Positions 27,720-34,760 of a stretch of DNA of 44,510 nucleotides are shown here, one piece after another. Every line of letters begins with the position of its first letter. Position 1 is the stretch's first letter. The DNA comes from Colwellia sp. (GTDB lineage Bacteria; Pseudomonadota; Gammaproteobacteria; Enterobacterales; Alteromonadaceae). Made by a program: the position numbers and the translations under genes. The notes beneath the pieces were generated by a model. It was not told the DNA's origin and made no database searches. It was given only the letters and a program-made list of their open reading frames with translations. The stretch lies in assembly GCA_022969215.1 (NCBI GenBank), contig JALJPA010000011.1, forward strand, positions 1 through 44,510. The letters run 5' to 3'.

Positions 27720-28217
27720 TTACACTTATTACCTTTTTAACTTTTGTTACTAAGTAAATATTTTATTAAGCTTTACTTACCAAGCTTTTCTTTACCAACA
27801 TAGCAACGAATTATGACAAAGGTATTCTACCAATCCCCTTTAAAAAACGCCAAAACAATCCCGAAAAAAAACCATAGTGAAGTTGTTTATCTCCCAGAAG
27901 AATGCGACTAAATATAAAACCACACCATTGTATAACAGTGGATTCAAAACAACTAAAAACCAACTAATCACTGATAGGTTATTATTCTAATGCGATTAAA
28001 AAACAAACCATTGACTCACTAGAGCAATCACCCTAATATGCACAAAAATAAAGCTACCATCGATAAGTAAGTCTTATCGAACAAGCGGTTTTTACTAAAT
28101 AATTTAAGCCTATAACCCTGATGACTTTATAATTACAGCTTTGTTTGGCTTTTTAAAAGCGGAGCAAAATACCAATTTTTAACTTTTAACTTTTAACTTT
28201 TATCAACGAGACTAACA
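27720..28217. other. Long AT-rich non-coding region
   Basis: About 500 bp upstream of the PhyH gene with no supported coding sequence. Just before the small ORF at 28218 is a short tandem TTTTAACTTTTAAC array (near 28180-28200). Confidence 0.5.
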
Positions 28218-28352
28218 ATGAACACTTCACTATATAACAACCCTTGCTACACCGCTAAAGAACTCAGCAACAAAAAGCACCTTCCTGTTCTGACACAAAA
28301 ACAACCAGCCAAGTTTCATAGCTGGTACAGTGGTAAACAATTCCAACACTAA
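28218..28352 (+). CDS. Candidate 44-residue peptide
   Basis: ATG at 28218-28220 to TAA at 28350-28352, giving a 44-residue peptide beginning MNTSLYNNPCYTAKEL and ending SWYSGKQFQH. It is basic (several Lys/His) with one Cys. The ribosome site is weak (ACGAGA). A GC-poor inverted repeat and then a very strong hairpin follow it (28366-28397 and 28421-28467), so it would sit in its own small transcript. I recognise no family and support is limited to frame and context. Confidence 0.3.
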   Translation: MNTSLYNNPCYTAKELSNKKHLPVLTQKQPAKFHSWYSGKQFQH

Positions 28353-28365
28353 CGAATTGCTGACC

Positions 28366-28397
28366 AAGTTGATCTCTAAGTAAATTAACTTGGTAAA
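28366..28397 (+). other. Weak inverted repeat
   Basis: ACCAAGTT and AACTTGGT flank an AT-rich loop just downstream of the small ORF. It is possibly a weak attenuator but lacks a T-tract. Confidence 0.3.
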
Positions 28398-28420
28398 CGG
28401 CTTTACTAAAAGGTAAAGTT

Positions 28421-28470
28421 AAAGGGGTCGGTAATAAATGATTGCATCATTTATTACCGACCCCTTTTTT
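28421..28470. repeat. 22-bp perfect hairpin, terminator or REP-like palindrome
   Basis: The arms at 28421-28442 and 28446-28467 are perfect inverted copies (core AAAGGGGTCGGTAATAAATG) with a 3-nt loop TGC, followed by further T residues. The AAAGGGGTCGG boundary resembles the ends of REP-like palindromes linked to RAYT transposases in marine gammaproteobacteria (from memory). It would also act as an efficient terminator in either direction. Confidence 0.75.
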
Positions 28471-28690
28471 GTTTTTTAATAGAGTCATTTTTACTTTTCA
28501 TAAATAATCGTGCGATGAGGTATAATTATTTTAATCGATTAGTTGAACTCATCTAGCTAACATAGCTAACATAGCTAGCGTAAGTAAAGTAAGCTAACCT
28601 CATCAACCACAGAGATAAAAAGCAATCAATCAGAAACTCCTCGCTGTAAAGAAGTCAATACCAGTAGATCCTTCAGCTGTAGATACGCAA

Positions 28691-29803
28691 CTTAAAATTG
28701 CTAGTTTTAATTTGTTCAATTACCTAGAGCCGCCCAATGCTTTTTATGAGTTTGAGCGCATTTATAGTGCCGCGCAATGGGTAAAAAAGCAAAACTGGAT
28801 TACTGACTACTTAGGTGAATACCAACCTGACATCATTGGTTTTCAAGAAGTTTTTAGTACTGAGTCGTTAAAAGAATTAGTCGCCGCGCAAGGCTATGAT
28901 TATTTTTCCGTGGTTGCTCAACCCCAAGTCCTTGATGACTTTATTTATCGAAGTCCTGTCGTCGCCATCGCCTCTCGTTATCCTATTGTAGAGGTTGATG
29001 CGGTAAAGCCAGACTTAACACTTGCACAAACATTAGGCTTAACCAGTGAATTTTCTTTTAGCCGAAAAGTGATCAGAGCGACCATTGATGTACCTCATAT
29101 AGGTAACTGCGATTGTTACGTGGTGCACTTTAAATCGAAGCGTTCAATGATTGAATTCGATGAAAAAAAGCAAAGTCTGTCCCCAGAAAAAAACATTATT
29201 GAAAGCCTAAAAGCACAAGTAGCGGGTGGTTGGGGCTCAACTATACAGCGTGGTAGTGAAGCAACTTTATTAATGATTGAGATGATAGCGCGACGTGAAG
29301 CTACGGGCCAGCCGATGATATTAATGGGCGATTTTAATAATAACTTAACCGATGGTGTATTAAGTCATTTACTAACCAACACCTTACGTTTTGTCTCACG
29401 CATTAACCGTGATGCCTATCTGGCTAAGTATTGTTTAAATGACGCCTGGTATTTATTTCAAAAAGCGCTAACTAATGAGCCTAATGATACGGGTGAAGAT
29501 GGTAAAAATACTGAAAGTGAAGCAACTATTGCTAAAAATCTAGAAGCGACTCTAGAAGTTAGGCAAGAAATGAAGCGGGCAGAAAAACGAGTACGTACAC
29601 CAACACATTATTTTGGTGCTAGCAGCTCAGTGCTTGATTACATCTTATTATCATGTGAATTTGATGCCAGTTATCATGACAGTCTCTATCAAGTCAGTGA
29701 CTATGATACTTACGACCGCCATTTAATTAACCCTATTTTCGACCGAGATGGCGAAAGTACCGATCACGGCATTGTATTAATAACATTAACGCTAAGAGCA
29801 TAA
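28691..29803 (+). CDS. Endonuclease/exonuclease/phosphatase-family protein with no recognisable start codon
   Basis: The conserved frame is clear from 28691 (LKIASFNLFNYLEPP). It carries EEP-fold catalytic motifs: Asn in ASFN, Glu in IIGFQEVF, VVHFKSKR, MGDFNNN and the final STDHGIVL. It is about 371 residues from the conserved N-terminus. The oddity is that between the upstream stop (28616-28618) and this block the frame contains no ATG, GTG or TTG. The first usable start, TTG at 28712, would remove the first beta-strand and the metal-binding Asn. Translation may begin at an atypical codon such as ATT or ATA, or the 5' end is damaged. Substrate (nucleic acid or phosphoester) unknown. Confidence 0.8.
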   Translation, partial: LKIASFNLFNYLEPPNAFYEFERIYSAAQWVKKQNWITDYLGEYQPDIIGFQEVFSTESLKELVAAQGYDYFSVVAQPQVLDDFIYRSPVVAIASRYPIVEVDAVKPDLTLAQTLGLTSEFSFSRKVIRATIDVPHIGNCDCYVVHFKSKRSMIEFDEKKQSLSPEKNIIESLKAQVAGGWGSTIQRGSEATLLMIEMIARREATGQPMILMGDFNNNLTDGVLSHLLTNTLRFVSRINRDAYLAKYCLNDAWYLFQKALTNEPNDTGEDGKNTESEATIAKNLEATLEVRQEMKRAEKRVRTPTHYFGASSSVLDYILLSCEFDASYHDSLYQVSDYDTYDRHLINPIFDRDGESTDHGIVLITLTLRA

Positions 29804-29895
29804 AGGCTAATACTATTAGCTGATGTAAAGTTATTAACTAAATTGATGTGGAATTATAGTTTCCTGCACGGGTTATATATTTATTCTCTGTCTTA

Positions 29896-30546
29896 TCAAA
29901 CCGTTGCAGCTAAGCCCGCAGCAACAAAAACCACTGCTGAAATTCTATCAAGCACATTGGTCTCGCTAACACTTATCAAACGAGCCGCGACCACTTTTGC
30001 CAAACCGCCATAAGAAATTTTACATAAAAAATCGACAAAAAACCAAGTCACTACAATCGTTATTAATTGCTCTGTATAGCCACGTTCCGTGTTAATAAAT
30101 TGTGGTAAAAAAGCGACAAAAAATACGATATCTTTGGGGTTAGTGATACCCAACATAAAGCTTTTAAAGAATAAGTTGCTATCAGGCTTAAGCTCATTTT
30201 CCTCAGCTAGTGCTAACGATTGGTTACCACCTGCTGCTTTTACCTTTCCATTTTCCTTCCCTTTGGCAGAAAACCATAAACTTACGCCAAGATAGACTAA
30301 ATAAGCCGCGCCCAGATATTTTATAACATTGAATAAGATTTCAGAGGCCGTAATAACCGCGCCTAAGCCTAGAGCAGAAACCGTAATTAAAATTGATGAG
30401 GCAAGGCTACCGCCTAAAATAATCGGCAGTGATTTTTTCATACCGTAGTTAATAGTACTATTGATCATCAATAAAGTTAGCGGACCAGGAATAGCAATAA
30501 CCACAGCAATAGTGAAGGCAAAGATCAGCCAAGTATTAAAATCCAT
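29896..30546 (-). CDS. LysE-family exporter
   Basis: A 216-residue membrane protein with about six hydrophobic helices and the LysE/RhtB signature IPGPLTLLMINSTINYG near the N-terminus, plus FFKSFMLGITNPKDIVFFVAFLPQF mid-sequence. Such proteins export amino acids or related small molecules from the cytoplasm. A central basic/acidic loop (SAKGKENGKVKAAGGNQS) is longer than usual. AAGGAAATT precedes the ATG. It is adjacent to, but not clearly in an operon with, the PhnA gene. Confidence 0.88.
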   Translation of the reverse strand: MDFNTWLIFAFTIAVVIAIPGPLTLLMINSTINYGMKKSLPIILGGSLASSILITVSALGLGAVITASEILFNVIKYLGAAYLVYLGVSLWFSAKGKENGKVKAAGGNQSLALAEENELKPDSNLFFKSFMLGITNPKDIVFFVAFLPQFINTERGYTEQLITIVVTWFFVDFLCKISYGGLAKVVAARLISVSETNVLDRISAVVFVAAGLAATV

Positions 30547-30644
30547 AATTTCCTTTAATTTTTTGAAGAAGTTTCAACGCCCGCGTGATAAAGAGCGCTA
30601 AGTCATTAATGCAATAAATGAGTCAGTGCATAAATGAGTGAATG

Positions 30645-30977
30645 TTAAGCCTTTTTCACTTTATCAGCTTTAATAAGCATGTCGCCGTAACCATCCATTT
30701 TACAATCAAGAGGATGGTCACCCTCAAGCAAGCGTCTTATTGTCGCTTTAGTACCTATTTTAAGTACGATTGAGCTGCCCTTTACTTTAAGGTCTTTTAC
30801 CAAGGTTAACTTATCCCCTACCGCTAATTTATTGCCGTGAATATCTTTAACGATTAACTCATCATCATTTTCTATTGGGTCCCACTCACAATTACATTCT
30901 GGACAAATAAATAAAGACTGGTCTTGATAAACATATTCTGATTGGCATTTTGGGCAAGGAGGTATGGTTTCACTCAT
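30645..30977 (-). CDS. yjdM: PhnA/YjdM-family zinc-ribbon protein
   Basis: A 110-residue protein matching PhnA (YjdM): an N-terminal zinc ribbon (CPKCQSEY...CPECNCEW) and the conserved C-terminal [19 protein letters not shown]...[19 protein letters not shown]. Despite the old name, alkylphosphonate use is not established for this family. It is monocistronic. Confidence 0.9.
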   Translation of the reverse strand: MSETIPPCPKCQSEYVYQDQSLFICPECNCEWDPIENDDELIVKDIHGNKLAVGDKLTLVKDLKVKGSSIVLKIGTKATIRRLLEGDHPLDCKMDGYGDMLIKADKVKKA

Positions 30978-31027
30978 GATTTATTACTTTTATAGTTAGT
31001 TTTTAATTTATTTTTTATTAAGTAAGG

Positions 31028-31297
31028 TTAGGGTCTGTTGATCTTTCAGGGTTAAAGTTTATTCAATTTAAAAACGGGCTTAATCGCGGCGCGAGCTTTG
31101 TATCATAGTTATTCTATTAAAAAAGCGAGCAACAAGGAGTAAGTTCGTTTTAAATGAACCCAAAGGGCAGCACTTGTTTGAAATTTATACGGCGTTATCG
31201 TATGTTCATGTAGCTAGCTACACTTCACATGCTCTGCCTTGCCTAAATATAAAACATGTTGTTGTAAAAGTAATCTCAAAAGATCAACAGACCCTAA
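31028..31297. mobile_element. MITE-like inverted-repeat element (about 270 bp)
   Basis: A perfect 19-bp terminal inverted repeat: TTAGGGTCTGTTGATCTTT at 31028-31046 and its reverse complement at 31279-31297. The interior has no open frame of protein character and no transposase. I recall very similar ends (AGGGTCTGTTGATC) in repeats of Shewanella/Colwellia-like genomes (unverified). It lies between the PhnA gene and the helicase gene and appears complete. Confidence 0.78.
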
Positions 31298-31427
31298 TTG
31301 CACTATAGCTATTTTATCAGTCATGGCGGTAGATGCTATGGCTTATCGGTGAATAGTTAACATAGGCTTTGATTGCCTGTTTCACATCGTGGTGGAATTA
31401 TATTTTTTGTTAAAGGTAAGAATAAAC

Positions 31428-31448
31428 AAAGGGGCATGAAGCCCCTTT
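31428..31448 (-). terminator. Rho-independent terminator of the helicase gene
   Basis: AAAGGGGC-atgaa-GCCCCTTT forms an 8-bp GC-rich stem with a 5-nt loop, followed on the minus strand by GTTTATT, about 30 bp past the helicase stop. Confidence 0.75.
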
Positions 31449-31480
31449 TATTATAGTTAGTGTTTATAGCTAAGCTATAC

Positions 31481-33016
31481 CTAAGCGATTGCTAGGTCTA
31501 GCTTAGCTATTTCGGTTATCAAATTACTAACCCTAGGTAGTAAACCTCTAATTGATTGGTTTTCAGCATGAAGCAGCTCAACTAATTTAGTACAGCTATC
31601 AACTAATGCATCACTGTAGGCAAACCCTATCAGCGCCACTATCTTAACCATAGCGAGCTCATCAAGCATCTTGCTAGCTTCGTCTTGCTGTTCATAAACG
31701 ATATTAACTAACTCGATAGTACTGACGAATTTTTCCATTCTAGGGTTAAGCCTGACTAACGATGCAGCCCGCCTGCTAGCACTTCGAGCAATAAGCTCCT
31801 TGCTGGCAACTAACTTAGGCTGAATAATACGAGTACGCTTAACAGGTGACTTTCTTTTGACAGTCTTACGCTCTATTGATTCATTGTAGCTGAACTCACC
31901 ATCAACAAATTGAGCTATATTGGTGACACTTAATCGCTCTGACATTATCGCTGCAGACTTAGCCGTTTTACGGGTGAAATCTCGATAGTCTTCAGCAAAA
32001 CCATGGGTAGAGATACATTGAGCTAAATCCAGAATTAACGCATTAGCCTTACCCTTAGATGCACGTAAACACCTGCCGATAATCTGCAAATACAATCTTA
32101 AAATCTTGGTAGGTCGCGCTAAAACCACGCAATCAGTAGCAGGATCATCAAAGCCAATGGTCAGCATAGACATATTGATGATTAGCCTAACGTCGTTTGA
32201 TTTATATCTACGTATGCTTTCATCATTATCACTACCTGAGCGCTGCGAGTGAACAATTTCATGTTGAACATTGAGTAATTCAAACGCCTCAGATAACGCC
32301 TCAACATGTTTAATGGAGTTAGCAAATAACATAACCTTGCGGCCATGAGAAAGTGCATCATCAACGGTTTGTTGTGCAACTAACGAGCAATGTTCCAGTA
32401 AGATACAGTCTAAACCTGAAACACTAAAGTCACCTCGGTACATCTTAACAGCACTATAATCTATCTCTTGCGCTAGGCTAGGTACTTTGTAAACCGGTTT
32501 GGCTAATTCGCCCAATTCAATCAGCTGTTTAGTTGTCGTCTCTTCAATCAATTTCATCGACTTATCAATATAAACACCTAACCTATCGATGGGTGTAGCC
32601 GTGAGACCAATAATCAAATCAGGTGATAAGTCTTCGCGCATAGCGATATAAACGCCGCCCATGCAGCCAACATGGTATTCATCTCGTAGCAGTACATCAC
32701 ACTTTATATTTAGATGCTTTCTGCGAGCAAAAGACTGCTCCATTACTAACGTCACATCACCGCCAGCTATATAGGTGTAGCCAGATTTGACCACGCTAAC
32801 CGTCAAGCCATTAGAGGTCAGTGTGTGTAATAACTGCGGAATTAATGCCGCATTACGCAAACTAACCACGACATGTTTGTCGGATAATGCTTGGCACAAT
32901 TTAAGGATACAGATACTCTTACCGCCACCCGTAGGTAGTGCGATAATGGAGTTTTCTCCAGCACCAATGGCCTTACTAACGCTGTTAATCTGATAATCTT
33001 TGTCTAATATCTGCAT
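31481..33016 (-). CDS. SF2 DEAD/DEAH-like helicase with DEYH box
   Basis: A 511-residue superfamily 2 helicase. Motif I is ALPTGGGKS (26-34), motif II is RDEYHVG (DEYH, 112-115), motif III is LTATP (139-142) and motif VI is QIIGRCLRAS. The core ends near residue 345, and a C-terminal extension follows with a lysine/arginine-rich region (ERKTVKRKSPVKRTR) and helical leucine-rich segments. The compact size and DEYH box resemble phage-type and mobile-element helicases (inference). No partner nuclease or methylase is adjacent, so it is an orphan. An inverted-repeat element lies about 180 bp downstream. Confidence 0.85.
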   Translation of the reverse strand: MQILDKDYQINSVSKAIGAGENSIIALPTGGGKSICILKLCQALSDKHVVVSLRNAALIPQLLHTLTSNGLTVSVVKSGYTYIAGGDVTLVMEQSFARRKHLNIKCDVLLRDEYHVGCMGGVYIAMREDLSPDLIIGLTATPIDRLGVYIDKSMKLIEETTTKQLIELGELAKPVYKVPSLAQEIDYSAVKMYRGDFSVSGLDCILLEHCSLVAQQTVDDALSHGRKVMLFANSIKHVEALSEAFELLNVQHEIVHSQRSGSDNDESIRRYKSNDVRLIINMSMLTIGFDDPATDCVVLARPTKILRLYLQIIGRCLRASKGKANALILDLAQCISTHGFAEDYRDFTRKTAKSAAIMSERLSVTNIAQFVDGEFSYNESIERKTVKRKSPVKRTRIIQPKLVASKELIARSASRRAASLVRLNPRMEKFVSTIELVNIVYEQQDEASKMLDELAMVKIVALIGFAYSDALVDSCTKLVELLHAENQSIRGLLPRVSNLITEIAKLDLAIA

Positions 33017-33478
33017 GCCATACCACTCGGATTCGTTCTTGTATTAGTGTTACTACTGTCTTTTTATATTTATTTTTATAGTTAAATCAGTAAGTTCTAC
33101 GTCTAGTTTTACCCTACACGTAAGCTTTCTATCTTATGACTCCTATGCGGTGCATCATCAGCCAAATCGAAAGCGGGCACTATTATATACTGAAAAGCTG
33201 TCGAGATGCACAATTCAGCAATTCATTTTTTTTATTGGAGTTAACTCAATTACTTGGCGTTTTATTTTCAGTAGCTTAGCCGCGAATTGACCAAGCTTGG
33301 CTGACCTTGGCTAATCTCGGTAATAACACCAATCTATAGTCACTAGATAAAATTCATTCTACGACGAAAAAAATGTTAAGAAACTTTTCACTACCAAGGT
33401 AAGCATTGCTTCTTACCTTTATGCTCGCTAGTCTATTAACTAACCCTTGTCATAATAAAATATAAAAATATAAAGATT
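33017..33478. other. Long non-coding divergent region
   Basis: About 460 bp between the helicase (minus) and cytochrome (plus) starts. AT-rich, no supported gene, repeat or operator. Confidence 0.5.
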
Positions 33479-34594
33479 ATGTCCTTATTTTTCCAAAGAA
33501 TATTACTCGCTGGCTGCTTGATAGGTTTATTAGGTTTTATTGCGCCTAGTGAATTATTTGCTCAAGATGCTGAGTTAGGCACTCTACCACCACCAAGAAA
33601 ACTAACGGAGCCCCAAGCTAAGCTTGCTTCAAAAAACTACCAAAAATATTGTGCCTTATGCCACGGCGCAGACCGACAAGGTCATGTCAATGATCATGCG
33701 CCATCGCTGCGCAGCAAAAGCTTATTTGAATCCGGTGTTCCGCACGCTATTTTAAGACCGATGTCTTATGGCAGAAAAGGCACGGCTATGGGCGGTTACC
33801 TTGATGAAGTTGGCGGGCCGATGACGCTAGCTGAAACCTGGGACTTAACCTATTGGTTATTTGAGCAAGCAGGAGTTCAGCGCTTAAAGCTATCAACTAA
33901 TCCTGTTCATGGTGATATTAAACGCGGTGAGCAAGTCTATTTAGCAAACTGTACCAGCTGTCATGGGGTTCAAGGCGAAGGTATTACGGCTCCTGCGCTA
34001 GGTAATCAATCTGCCCTTGCCCACAACACCGATGAATTTATCCGTCATGCCATACAAAATGGTCGACAAGACACACCAATGCAGCCCTTCAAAGATAAGT
34101 TATCACCTCAAGACATCAACAATATTACCGCTTTTTTACGCAGTAAAGCACTCGGCTGGAAAGAAGAAAGAACCATACTTAAAGCACTGCCAACACCTGA
34201 GCAATACGTTATCAACAAAAATGGTGATGACCCAAACTTTACTTTGCAAGATGGCATGTACGTATCATCAAAAGATTTAAACGCCGCCTTACTGGCAAAA
34301 AACAAAATGGTACTGCTTGATACACGTGTGCCTTCGGTTTGGCAAACCGCACATATAGAAGGTTCTATTCCTTTTCCCTACTATGCGGATCTGGCTGAAA
34401 CCGTGGCAGGCATTCCCAAAGATGTGCAAATTATTGCTTATTGTTCTTGCCCGCGTGCCGCAGCAGATTACACCATTAAAAAACTAAGAGATCGTGGCTA
34501 CACCCGCACCGCAGTTTTATGGGAAGGCGTTTTTGGTTGGATGAATTTAGGTTATCCAGTAATGCGTGGCGATATTGAAACTATTGGTGACTAA
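33479..34594 (+). CDS. Exported dihaem cytochrome c with C-terminal rhodanese domain
   Basis: A 371-residue protein. A signal peptide (about 1-28, to FAQD) is followed by two c-type haem sites, CALCH (58-62) and CTSCH (158-162), with Met-rich segments that can provide axial ligands. A rhodanese-like domain (about 255-365) then follows, with DTRVPSVWQTAHIEGSIPF and an active-site loop YCSCPRAAA (Cys322 and Cys324). It is therefore a periplasmic electron carrier fused to a sulfurtransferase-like domain, suggesting redox chemistry on sulfur species (inference). It is monocistronic, between the helicase and the PilZ gene. Confidence 0.88.
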   Translation: MSLFFQRILLAGCLIGLLGFIAPSELFAQDAELGTLPPPRKLTEPQAKLASKNYQKYCALCHGADRQGHVNDHAPSLRSKSLFESGVPHAILRPMSYGRKGTAMGGYLDEVGGPMTLAETWDLTYWLFEQAGVQRLKLSTNPVHGDIKRGEQVYLANCTSCHGVQGEGITAPALGNQSALAHNTDEFIRHAIQNGRQDTPMQPFKDKLSPQDINNITAFLRSKALGWKEERTILKALPTPEQYVINKNGDDPNFTLQDGMYVSSKDLNAALLAKNKMVLLDTRVPSVWQTAHIEGSIPFPYYADLAETVAGIPKDVQIIAYCSCPRAAADYTIKKLRDRGYTRTAVLWEGVFGWMNLGYPVMRGDIETIGD

Positions 34595-34609
34595 ACTATT
34601 GGTAACTAA
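34575..34609 (+). repeat. 15-bp tandem duplication adding a second in-frame stop
   Basis: The end of the cytochrome gene, AAACTATTGGTGACT, is repeated as AAACTATTGGTAACT. Because 15 is divisible by three, the duplicate supplies a second in-frame TAA (TIGD-stop then TIGN-stop). Confidence 0.7.
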
Positions 34610-34760
34610 AAGAGTTGTAAGGCTGATATTGTCAGCCTACTCTCGTGTGCATGACATAGCTCACTTGATTTTTTGAGTTGGTTATTTTTTGACTACTTAA
34701 CCTAGACTCTGTTTAAGAGATAGTTAATTTATTGAAATATAGCTGCTAGAGAAATATTTA

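Noticed and set aside
31481-33016. Part of a defence island or restriction system
   Set aside because: No nuclease, methylase or other defence gene is adjacent to the helicase; only its DEYH box and the nearby repeat are unusual.
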